57,802 nt of DNA, from contig CACMYX010000007.1 in the NCBI GenBank assembly GCA_902618015.1, positions 1 through 57,802 on the forward strand. The letters are read 5' to 3'. Shown in pieces: positions 18,940 through 26,881 of this stretch. The position numbers and the translations under genes are program-made. Origin of the DNA: an uncultured Alphaproteobacteria bacterium (lineage in GTDB: Bacteria; Pseudomonadota; Alphaproteobacteria; HIMB59; GCA-002718135). Every line of letters starts with the position of its first letter. The first letter of the stretch is position 1. The notes under the pieces are model-generated. The model saw only the letters and a program-made list of their open reading frames with translations. It made no database searches and was not told where the DNA came from.

Positions 18940-19952
18940 CAATAAAAACAGTTAAAGATGCAATTAATGATGCATTAGTTCAATCATTTGAAGAAGATAA
19001 AAATGTTATTTTGATGGGTGAAGATATTGCAGGAGGTAAAGGTCGAGAACAATATCAAGGTACACAAGATGCATGGGGAGGACCTTTTGGTGTTACTCAG
19101 GGACTTTATACTAAATTTGGTGGTGAAAGAGTTCGAGATACTACTATTGCAGAAGCAGGTTTTTTCGGTGCCGCTATTGGAGCTGCAATGACAGGCTTAA
19201 GACCTATTGTGGAATTAATGTATGTTGACTTTGCAGGTGTATGTTTTGATCAAATGATGAATCAAGCTGCTAAAGTGAGATACATGTTTGGCGGCAAGCA
19301 AAAAGTACCGATGGTTGTAAGAACTGTAGTCGGTGCAGGATTTCGCGCAGGTAGCGAACATTCACAAACTCTTTATAGTCTTTATACTCATATACCAGGG
19401 CTAAAGGTTGTTGCGCCATATGATGCATACGATGCCAAAGGTCTTTTACTATCCTCAATTAAAGATGATGATCCAGTAATTTTTATGGAACATAAAAGAT
19501 TATACATGACAAGTTGTGAAGTACCTGATGATTTAAAACCCATTCCACTTGGTAAAGGTAGAATAAGAAGAGAAGGAAGTGATGTTACTATAATTGCTAT
19601 TCAAAGAATGAACTTATTCGCTGAAGAAGCAGCTAATGAATTAGAAAAAATTAATATTAGCTGTGAAATAGTTGATCCAAGAACTTATTCTCCACTTGAT
19701 GAAGAATTAATTTTTCAATCAGTCAAAAAAACTGGCAAGGTTATAGTTGTTGATGAATCAAACCCTAAATGTTCTTTAGCTTCAGAAATATCTTCTTTAA
19801 TTTCGGAAAAATGTTTTTCAGATTTAAAAGCTGCAGTAATTAAAATAACCGCTCCACATACTCCTGTACCATTTAGTCCACCAATGGAAGATTTTTATAT
19901 TCCTTCAACAAAAAAAATAATTGATGCTGTTAAAAAATTAAAAGATGTATAA
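18936..19952 (+). CDS. TPP-dependent E1 component, beta subunit (AcoB/PdhB type)
   Basis: A 338-residue transketolase-like beta subunit. Conserved landmarks are VILMGEDIAGGKGREQYQG near residue 25, the glutamate-containing TTIAEAGFFGAAIGAA, and the C-terminal transketolase domain with VDPRTYSPLDEE and PHTPVPFSP. It has no lipoyl domain. Together with the alpha subunit it forms the alpha2-beta2 enzyme that decarboxylates or cleaves the substrate on thiamine diphosphate. Confidence 0.87.
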   Translation: MTIKTVKDAINDALVQSFEEDKNVILMGEDIAGGKGREQYQGTQDAWGGPFGVTQGLYTKFGGERVRDTTIAEAGFFGAAIGAAMTGLRPIVELMYVDFAGVCFDQMMNQAAKVRYMFGGKQKVPMVVRTVVGAGFRAGSEHSQTLYSLYTHIPGLKVVAPYDAYDAKGLLLSSIKDDDPVIFMEHKRLYMTSCEVPDDLKPIPLGKGRIRREGSDVTIIAIQRMNLFAEEAANELEKINISCEIVDPRTYSPLDEELIFQSVKKTGKVIVVDESNPKCSLASEISSLISEKCFSDLKAAVIKITAPHTPVPFSPPMEDFYIPSTKKIIDAVKKLKDV

Positions 19953-19983
19953 ATTTAAAAAATTAAAGTAAATATTTTATTTC

Positions 19984-21093
19984 ATGCAAGTCCCTAAAAA
20001 AATTTTAGATAAATTCCCAAAATTATCAAAAGAAATTTTGCTTAACAATTTATCCTTACCAAGTGGAAAAAATAAAATGATACTTGATACAGATACCGCT
20101 AATGAAATAGATGATCAATTTGCATTAGCATGGACATTATTATCAAAAGATAAAATTGACCTATTAGGAGTTACTGCTGAACCTTATTCTTTCCGACATC
20201 ATAAAGACGAATTAATAGAAGCATTCGATATAATATCTAATAATAAAACTATTGATAATACTAAAGAAAATTTAGTTTCTGATTATAGATCTTGGGTTAA
20301 TGGACTCATAGATGCAAATATTCATCCAAATGATATTTATTTTGATACACCAGAAGAAGGAGTTGAAAAAAGCTATCAAGAAATAATTACTATATTTAAA
20401 AAACTGAATATTAAACATGAAGGAATGGTGTTTAGAGGTTCGCCTAAATATTTAGAAAATTATAACGAACCAATAGTAACTGAATCTAGTAAATTCATAG
20501 TAGATATGTGTAAAAAATATTCAAATGAAAAGATTTATGTTTGTGCAATAGGGTGTCTTACAAATATCGCTTCGGCACTTTTAACAAACCCAGAAATTAT
20601 TAAAAATTTAGTAGTTGTTTGGACATCTGGTTTTCCTACATACAGTTTTAATAATAATAAAAACTCATTGAATTTAGTTCAAGATGTTTTGGCATCTCAA
20701 TTACTTTTTGAATGTGGTGTTGCACATGTTTATTTACCAGGTTTCAATGTGGGGGCGCAGTTAACTCTTTCATTGCCCGATATGAAAGAATTTGTAAAAG
20801 GAAGAGGGGAAATTGGTGATTACTTATATTTTCTATACACAAATAACCCTTTGCATAAACAAAGAGGTGTTTTAGATCAAAGTTGGAGAACATGGGTAAT
20901 ATGGGATGTTATTAATATTGCTTGGCTAATAAATCCAAATTGGGTACCTACAAAAATTATCAATTCCTCATCTCTTGATAATGAATTGTACTGGATTAAA
21001 AATGATAGCAATAATCTTATTAGAGAAGCCTTTGGTGTTAATAGAGATGAAATTTTTAATGATTTTTTTAAAAAATTAAATAATCTTAAATGA
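19984..21093 (+). CDS. Nucleoside hydrolase-like (IUNH-fold) protein
   Basis: A 369-residue protein with the calcium-binding aspartate cluster of inosine-uridine hydrolases in a variant form, DTDTANEIDDQFALAW at residues 36-51, where classical enzymes have D-x-D-x-x-x-D-D. Known members hydrolyse ribofuranosyl bonds. GCLTNIASAL near residue 190 and the C-terminal half follow the fold. The N-terminus has about 30 extra residues before the motif and no signal peptide. In this operon it may cut a furanoside other than a normal nucleoside. Its last four bases overlap the epimerase gene. Confidence 0.72.
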   Translation: MQVPKKILDKFPKLSKEILLNNLSLPSGKNKMILDTDTANEIDDQFALAWTLLSKDKIDLLGVTAEPYSFRHHKDELIEAFDIISNNKTIDNTKENLVSDYRSWVNGLIDANIHPNDIYFDTPEEGVEKSYQEIITIFKKLNIKHEGMVFRGSPKYLENYNEPIVTESSKFIVDMCKKYSNEKIYVCAIGCLTNIASALLTNPEIIKNLVVVWTSGFPTYSFNNNKNSLNLVQDVLASQLLFECGVAHVYLPGFNVGAQLTLSLPDMKEFVKGRGEIGDYLYFLYTNNPLHKQRGVLDQSWRTWVIWDVINIAWLINPNWVPTKIINSSSLDNELYWIKNDSNNLIREAFGVNRDEIFNDFFKKLNNLK

Positions 21094-21932
21094 AATTAGG
21101 AGTTCATTCAGCAACATTTGTTAAAAATTGGTCAGAGGATATTACTCCTTATATTAAACTTTGTAGAGATGCTGGTTACTCTTCAGTTGAAGTATCATTA
21201 CTAGGTCAAAACGAAAAGTCAGCCATAGAAATAGGTAAATTAAGTAAAGATCTAGATATTAATATTACATGTACAACAGGTTTGTCTAAGGATGAAGATA
21301 TAACAAGTAATAATCAAAATATTAGAAAAAGAGGTAAGGATAAACTCATAGAGGCTATTAATTTGACTTCTCTTATGGGGTCTAAAATTTTATCTGGGGT
21401 TATACACACTGCATGGGGAATAAGTGATAATTATGGAAAAGATAAATCTCTTAAATATAAAAATTCATCAAATACTCTAATCGGATTAACAGACATTTTA
21501 GAAGATAAAGATATTAAATTAGGAATAGAGCCTCTAAATAGATATGAAACTGACTTTATTAACACTGTTGATGAAGGTTTAGAATTATGCTTGATGATCA
21601 ACCATTCTCACGTTGGTTTATTGTTAGATGTTTATCATATGAATATAGAAGAAAAAGATATGTGCGCGTCAATTCTCAAAGCAAATCATAATATTTTTCA
21701 TTTTCATGTAGCAGAAAATGATAGAGGTATACCTGGTTCAGGGGAATTAAATTTTAATAGAATTTTTGAAACTTTAAATAAAATAAATTATTCTGGTAAT
21801 GTTACTTTAGAAATGTTTATTCAATCAAACCAAGAGACAAGTAAAGATTTATTTACATGGAGAAATATTGAAAATAATCCTTTTGATGCAATTCAAAAGT
21901 CTTATGAGTATTTAAAGAAATTTATTAAATGA
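21090..21932 (+). CDS. D-tagatose/D-psicose 3-epimerase-like TIM barrel
   Basis: A 280-residue TIM-barrel sugar enzyme. The four metal ligands and catalytic pair of ketose 3-epimerases are recognisable: E147 in GIEPLNRYETDFINT, D180 in LLDVYHMNIEE, H206 in HFHVAENDRG and E241 in TLEMF. NRYETDFINT and the V-x-E-N-D-R-G-x-P-G stretch are specific enough to favour this family over generic xylose-isomerase-like proteins. The enzyme would invert C3 of a free ketose, for example ribulose to xylulose. It is translationally coupled on both sides (four-base overlaps). Confidence 0.8.
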   Translation: MKLGVHSATFVKNWSEDITPYIKLCRDAGYSSVEVSLLGQNEKSAIEIGKLSKDLDINITCTTGLSKDEDITSNNQNIRKRGKDKLIEAINLTSLMGSKILSGVIHTAWGISDNYGKDKSLKYKNSSNTLIGLTDILEDKDIKLGIEPLNRYETDFINTVDEGLELCLMINHSHVGLLLDVYHMNIEEKDMCASILKANHNIFHFHVAENDRGIPGSGELNFNRIFETLNKINYSGNVTLEMFIQSNQETSKDLFTWRNIENNPFDAIQKSYEYLKKFIK

Positions 21933-22540
21933 TAGAATTTCATAAAAAATGGATAACTAACTCTTGCTTAATAATTAAAGAAAATTATCAAAAAATTAAT
22001 ATGCTTGATCAAGAGATTGGTGATGGAGATCACGGTACAACAATATTAAGAGGCCTAGAGGAAGCTGTATCTCATTTTAGAACAAATAATGAATTTGATA
22101 ATTCAATATCATTTATGAATGAAATTTCGAAATTGATGAGGATTTCTATGGGTGGCGCTTCTGGAATTTTGATGACAATCTTCTTTAAAGAATTAGGTAA
22201 TTTAAATTTTAATGATCTTTATAATACAATCTTAATTACTTTTTCAAATACTATAAATAAAATAGAAACAAGAGGTAAAGTAAATTTTGGTGATAAAAGT
22301 TTTTTAGATATTTATGTACCTATTCATCAAGAATTAATTCAAAATAATCTTATTGATTTTGATAAAATAATTACAAAAATTGATGAATCTCTCGAATACA
22401 CAAAATCTTTGGAAGCTCGTGTTGGCAGAGCAAAGTTTTTAGATTCAAAAGGTGTTGGTGTTATAGATCCAGGCGCATATTCAACGTCTATAATATTAAA
22501 AGAATTCTTTAAGGAAATTAATAATGAAAAAAATAATTAA
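21929..22540 (+). CDS. dhaL: DhaL-like kinase subunit (dihydroxyacetone kinase family)
   Basis: A 203-residue nucleotide-binding subunit. The Mg-ATP aspartates are D27, D32 and D34 in LDQEIGDGDHG, exactly the DhaL pattern, followed by MGGASGILM near residue 75 and VGRAKFLDSKGVGVIDPGA near residue 160. It phosphorylates the ketose held by DhaK. No DhaM phosphotransferase subunit is nearby, so it either takes phosphate directly from ATP or depends on a DhaM elsewhere. It overlaps dhaK by 17 bases. The gene order L then K is the reverse of E. coli dhaKLM. Confidence 0.88.
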   Translation: MIEFHKKWITNSCLIIKENYQKINMLDQEIGDGDHGTTILRGLEEAVSHFRTNNEFDNSISFMNEISKLMRISMGGASGILMTIFFKELGNLNFNDLYNTILITFSNTINKIETRGKVNFGDKSFLDIYVPIHQELIQNNLIDFDKIITKIDESLEYTKSLEARVGRAKFLDSKGVGVIDPGAYSTSIILKEFFKEINNEKNN

Positions 22541-23522
22541 TAATAACATAAATATTGTGGATGATATGTTGAGTGGTTATGTTAAATCACATTCAGACAG
22601 AGTTAAATTTTCTGAAATAAATAAAAGAATTATTTGTCGAAAAAATAAAAAACAATTAAATAAAGTTCCCATCTTGATAGGAAACGGATCTGGTCATGAG
22701 CCTATTGCCGTAGGTTGGATTGGTGAGGGTATGCTTGATGCTAATATTGTTGGAGATATTTTTTCTGCTCCTTCAGGAGATTTAATATTTGAAGGAATTA
22801 AAATTTTTAAGGATCATTCTTCTATTTTATTATTAATTTCTAATCATTCTGGTGATGTAATGAATGGAGAAATGGCAATAGAAATGGCTGAAGATGAAAA
22901 TATAAATGCTAAATGTTTAATTATGTATGATGACATAGCTTCTGCACCACAAGGAAATGAATCTCAAAGAAGAGGAGGGGCAGGTACAACATTTGTTTAT
23001 AAAATACTTGGAGCCTTATCTGAAAAAGGTGCTGATATTAAACAATTACTGAGTCTAGGAAAACAAATTGTTGATAATACAAGAACATTATCAGTTGCAA
23101 TAAGCCCTGGCACATCTCCAATTACTGGAGAAAAAATTTTCACAATTAAAGAAGATGAAATTTTTATAGGAATGGGGGTTCATGGAGAGTCTGGATATGG
23201 TAGGCAAAAAATTCAACCATCTAAAAAAATTATTTCATTTATGTTAGATAAAATATTTGATGATTTTAATTACAAATCGGGCGATATAGTTATACCATTT
23301 GTTAATGGATCAGGATCTACAACTTTAATGGAATTATTAATAATATTTAATGATTTAGAAGAATATTTATCAAAATATAATATTCAAATATTTAAACCCT
23401 TAATTAATGAATACATCACAACTCAAGATAGTGGAGGATTTTCTATATCTTTACTAAATTCTAGTGAAGAAATGAGAAAATTATGGCTGGAGCCTTCATC
23501 AGTTCCTTATTTTCACTTGTGA
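22524..23522 (+). CDS. dhaK: DhaK-like ketose-binding kinase subunit
   Basis: A 332-residue subunit that covalently binds a short ketose through a histidine. GNGSGHEPIAVGWIGEGMLDA lies at about 53-73, and the substrate histidine is H220 in GMGVHGESG. Related DAK-family enzymes phosphorylate dihydroxyacetone or L-erythrulose at C1. In this operon, between a ketose epimerase and a class I aldolase, a longer ketose made into its 1-phosphate is the simplest reading. The stop codon shares one base with the aldolase start. Confidence 0.88.
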   Translation: MKKIINNNINIVDDMLSGYVKSHSDRVKFSEINKRIICRKNKKQLNKVPILIGNGSGHEPIAVGWIGEGMLDANIVGDIFSAPSGDLIFEGIKIFKDHSSILLLISNHSGDVMNGEMAIEMAEDENINAKCLIMYDDIASAPQGNESQRRGGAGTTFVYKILGALSEKGADIKQLLSLGKQIVDNTRTLSVAISPGTSPITGEKIFTIKEDEIFIGMGVHGESGYGRQKIQPSKKIISFMLDKIFDDFNYKSGDIVIPFVNGSGSTTLMELLIIFNDLEEYLSKYNIQIFKPLINEYITTQDSGGFSISLLNSSEEMRKLWLEPSSVPYFHL

Positions 23523-24445
23523 TGCATCAAAAAGAATTAATTAATGATGTGTTAATTAATAGAAAGTTTTTTGCATTAGCAATAGACCAGGGAACGAGTC
23601 TAAAAGAAATTATAAATCAAAAAAAAAATAATTTTAAAGATGAGGATTATTTTTTTTTTAAAAAAAACATAATAGAAATATTAGGATTAAATCTTTCAGC
23701 TGTTTTATTTGATTTTGAGACATATGAAAAATATGAAAAGTTTAAAAATTTAAATATACCAAAAATTATTGCATATGAAGATGATGCTTATAACATTGAT
23801 AATGTTGAAAGAATTACTAAACTACCAACTAATAAATCAATAGATAAAACAATAGATGATTTTAAGGCAATTAAATTTTTTATGTATTATAATCCAGACT
23901 CTCCTCAAGAAATAAACAATAAAAAAAAAATTTTAATAAAAAAAATAGGAAAAATGTGTTTAAATTTAAATAAACCATTTTTATTTGAGCCCTTATTGTA
24001 CAATGATCCTTTAACCAAAAAATCTAATGAAGAATATAATAAGAAAAAGCATGAATATATAACATATTTTTACTCTGAATTTTCTAAACCAGATTATAAT
24101 GTCAGCATTATTAAAATCGAATTTCCTTTTAATGAAAGCATTCTAGATGATTATAATAATGCTAATACAATTAGTTATTGTGAAGAAATATTATTGAATA
24201 CATTTGGTAAAACAATGAAGCCGTTTGTATTTTTGAGTGCTGGAATGAAATTTAGCAATTTTTATAAATCAATGTCTATTTCAATGAAATTAAACATTAA
24301 TTGCCTTGGTTTTTTATGTGGAAGATCTTTATGGCAAGACTCAATTGATATATTTTGCAATCAATCAAATACTCAATTTATTAAATGGTTAGAAAATCAA
24401 GGTTTAGAGAGAGTTGAAAAACTTAAATCGACTTTAGATTTATAA
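23522..24445 (+). CDS. Class I aldolase of the LacD/YihT family
   Basis: A 307-residue TIM-barrel Schiff-base aldolase. FALAIDQGTSLKEII (17-31) matches the LacD start, FLFEPLLY (153-160) and the Schiff-base lysine K198 in SIIKIEFPF follow, then FVFLSAGMKF and GFLCGRSLWQD form the phosphate-binding end. LacD and YihT cleave ketose 1-phosphates or 1,6-bisphosphates to DHAP and an aldehyde. I chose ATG at 23522, in the TGATG junction with dhaK, over an upstream in-frame start at 23483 that lies within dhaK. It is more lysine- and asparagine-rich than usual. Confidence 0.8.
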   Translation: MHQKELINDVLINRKFFALAIDQGTSLKEIINQKKNNFKDEDYFFFKKNIIEILGLNLSAVLFDFETYEKYEKFKNLNIPKIIAYEDDAYNIDNVERITKLPTNKSIDKTIDDFKAIKFFMYYNPDSPQEINNKKKILIKKIGKMCLNLNKPFLFEPLLYNDPLTKKSNEEYNKKKHEYITYFYSEFSKPDYNVSIIKIEFPFNESILDDYNNANTISYCEEILLNTFGKTMKPFVFLSAGMKFSNFYKSMSISMKLNINCLGFLCGRSLWQDSIDIFCNQSNTQFIKWLENQGLERVEKLKSTLDL

Positions 24446-24459
24446 ATAAGGAGATAGTT

Positions 24460-25335
24460 ATGAAAAAAATTGGATTTATTGGAATAGGTACAATGGGTTT
24501 ACCGATGGCATCTAATATTATTAACAAAGGTTATAGTTTATCCTTTTTTGATCCTTTTGTTAATTCTGAGTCAGTTAATACTTTAGAAAAACTAGGAGGT
24601 ATTCAAAAATCAAGTTTATCAGAATTATCTCAAAATGTTGAAATAATCATTACTATGTTGCCAAATGGAGACAATGTGAAAGAAGTATGTTTTGGTAAAA
24701 ATGGTTTGATTTATCAAGATAATAAAAATTTTGTATTAATTGATATGAGTACAATTAATCCTAATGATTCTATTTTTATTAATGAGGAGCTAAACAAAAA
24801 TAACATAAAAATGTTTGATGCACCTGTTGCAAGATTAGTACAGAATGCAATTGATGGTACTCTTTTAATAATGGTAGGTGGTAATAAAGATGAATTTAAG
24901 AATATAAAAAATTTATTAGAAACTATGGGAAGCGATATAGTTTATTGTGGTGAAAATGGCTCAGGTAGTAAAATGAAAATTATAAATAACTACATGTCCA
25001 TTGCCTTAAATATATTGACAGCAGAAACTTTAAATTTAGCTGATAAATCAGGTATAAACAAAAAAATGGCTATTGAATTAATGCTCACAACTGCAGCCGG
25101 GAAGGGACACATGAATTTGACATATCCTGCTAAAGTTTTTAAAGATGATGTATCTCCAGGTTTTAAAAATAATTTAGCATTAAAAGATTTACGTCTTGCT
25201 ATTCAATTTGCATCTGAACAAAAATTAGATCTAAATATGGGTAAGGCAGCAGAGAAAATTTATGATGATGCTTCAAAAAAAGAATTTGGAGATCTAGATT
25301 GGACATCAATGTTTAATTTTATTAAAAATAAATGA
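24460..25335 (+). CDS. YihU-like NAD(P)-dependent aldehyde reductase (3-hydroxyisobutyrate dehydrogenase family)
   Basis: A 291-residue beta-hydroxyacid dehydrogenase. The dinucleotide fold is GFIGIGTMGLPMA (5-17), and the catalytic lysine is K173 in KMKIINNYMSIALN. Several blocks resemble E. coli YihU (sulfolactaldehyde reductase) as I remember it: ITMLPNGDNV, IDMSTINP, DAPVARLVQNAIDGTLL where most relatives have DAPVSGG, and TAAGKGH. This suggests reduction of a small aldehyde, consistent with the preceding aldolase. A good ribosome-binding site (AAGGAGAT) precedes the ATG. Lactaldehyde, glycolaldehyde or sulfolactaldehyde are all possible substrates. Confidence 0.82.
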   Translation: MKKIGFIGIGTMGLPMASNIINKGYSLSFFDPFVNSESVNTLEKLGGIQKSSLSELSQNVEIIITMLPNGDNVKEVCFGKNGLIYQDNKNFVLIDMSTINPNDSIFINEELNKNNIKMFDAPVARLVQNAIDGTLLIMVGGNKDEFKNIKNLLETMGSDIVYCGENGSGSKMKIINNYMSIALNILTAETLNLADKSGINKKMAIELMLTTAAGKGHMNLTYPAKVFKDDVSPGFKNNLALKDLRLAIQFASEQKLDLNMGKAAEKIYDDASKKEFGDLDWTSMFNFIKNK

Positions 25336-26459
25336 TCAAAATAACAAATATCAAAATTTATTTATTAAAATATAACAACAAAAATCCCGTACTTTCATCT
25401 TTTGGTAATATCAAATTTAGATCCTCTTTAGTTATAGAAATTCATGATGAAAATAATAATTATGGAATAGGGGAAATATGGTGTAATTTTCCAAATCACG
25501 GCGGTAGATATAGATTTGAAATTTTAAAAGACTATTTTATTGATTTTTTAATTAATTTTCAATTTGAAGATCCCCCAAGTGTTAAAAAATTTTTAATACA
25601 AAAATTTAATTCAATTAAAAATCAAACAGGTGACTTTGGTGCTTTTGAAAACATTTTTTCTGGTATAGATTGTGCTGCATGGGATCTTTTTTCTAAAATT
25701 AAAAAACAACCCTTAAACAAATTAATTAATGATCAATCCAAAAATAAAATTAAAGTTTATGCAAGTGGGATAAACAGAGATGAACACTTAGAAAGAATTC
25801 AAGAAGCTCGACTTTTGGGTATAGATAGATTTAAAATTAAAATTGGTTTTAATATTTTAGAAGACATTAAAGCGATAACTTCTATTGAAGAAACTATAGC
25901 ATCTAATGAAAAATATATGCTAGATGTAAACCAGGCTTGGAGTTTAGATAATGTTCATGAAAATATTAGTAAATTGAAAAACTTCAATTATTTGTGGTTA
26001 GAAGAACCTATATCTGCAAACCATTCAATATCTGAAATAGTTCAACTAAACAAATTATACAAAAATTTAGCATTTGGTGAAAATCTAATTTATTTAAAAA
26101 AATTTTATGAATTAGATAATGATACTCAAATACAGTTTTTACAACCAGATTTAGCACGTTATGGAGGTATCACTGACATCTTAGATTTAGGTAAAAATAT
26201 TAAAAAAAATAAAATATGGTTACATTATTTGGGAGGAGCTATTGGTTTAATTTCTTCAGCTCATATTATGTCAGCTTTAAACCCTGATGGATATTTAGAA
26301 TATGATATTAATGAAAATGATCTCAGAACAAAAATAGTAAATCCATCATTTCAAATTATCAACGGTTATCTAGAATTAAATGAAAATTATGGAATTGGTT
26401 TTCAGATATCTGATAATTTAAATCAATTTATTGATCAATTTTATGAATACAGAAATTAA
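25332..26459 (+). CDS. Mandelate racemase/muconate lactonizing enzyme-family protein
   Basis: A 375-residue enolase-superfamily enzyme. The catalytic K-x-K is FKIKIGF near residue 170. The Mg ligands are D in MLDVNQAW, E in WLEEPI and E in AFGENL. A partner aspartate is in QPDLARYGG and a histidine in LHYLGG, the mandelate racemase subgroup pattern. Such enzymes dehydrate sugar acids or racemise hydroxy acids. Its presence implies that an aldonic acid or lactone-derived acid also enters this pathway. It overlaps the reductase by four bases and the thioesterase by 17. Confidence 0.85.
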   Translation: MIKITNIKIYLLKYNNKNPVLSSFGNIKFRSSLVIEIHDENNNYGIGEIWCNFPNHGGRYRFEILKDYFIDFLINFQFEDPPSVKKFLIQKFNSIKNQTGDFGAFENIFSGIDCAAWDLFSKIKKQPLNKLINDQSKNKIKVYASGINRDEHLERIQEARLLGIDRFKIKIGFNILEDIKAITSIEETIASNEKYMLDVNQAWSLDNVHENISKLKNFNYLWLEEPISANHSISEIVQLNKLYKNLAFGENLIYLKKFYELDNDTQIQFLQPDLARYGGITDILDLGKNIKKNKIWLHYLGGAIGLISSAHIMSALNPDGYLEYDINENDLRTKIVNPSFQIINGYLELNENYGIGFQISDNLNQFIDQFYEYRN

Positions 26460-26829
26460 AGTTTATTACGAAGATACCGATGCTTCTGAAAGAGTTTATT
26501 ATGTAAATTATCTAAAATTTCTTGAAAGAGGAAGAACAGATTACTTATATAACTTAGGCTTCACTCACAAAAACATACTAGAAAAATATAAATTCTATTT
26601 TGTAGTAAAGAATTGCAAGATAGACTATAAAAAGCCCGCATATTTTGAGGATATTTTAAAAATTACGACAAAAATTATAAATATTTCTAAAGTAAAAATA
26701 TTGTTTCATCAGCAAATCAAAAAGAACGAAGAATTATTGGTTGATTCGGAAATATTAATTACTCCAGTTTTTTTTAATGGTAAAATTGCAAAAATTCCCA
26801 ATGAAATGCTAGAAAAATTTTCGACTTAA
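26443..26829 (+). CDS. YbgC-type hotdog acyl-CoA thioesterase
   Basis: A 128-residue hotdog-fold thioesterase. The YbgC active-site block is YYEDTDASERVYYVNYLKFLE with the catalytic aspartate in DTDAS. I chose ATG at 26443; a TTG four codons earlier is less likely. YbgC usually sits with tol-pal genes, but here it ends a catabolic operon, overlapping the previous gene by 17 bases. It may release a CoA ester produced by the TPP enzyme branch, or be a housekeeping gene caught in the operon. Confidence 0.82.
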   Translation: MNTEIKVYYEDTDASERVYYVNYLKFLERGRTDYLYNLGFTHKNILEKYKFYFVVKNCKIDYKKPAYFEDILKITTKIINISKVKILFHQQIKKNEELLVDSEILITPVFFNGKIAKIPNEMLEKFST

Positions 26830-26881
26830 TTTTCAAAATAATATATTTTTTTTTCAGTAAACAAATGATAGTTATTTCTTC

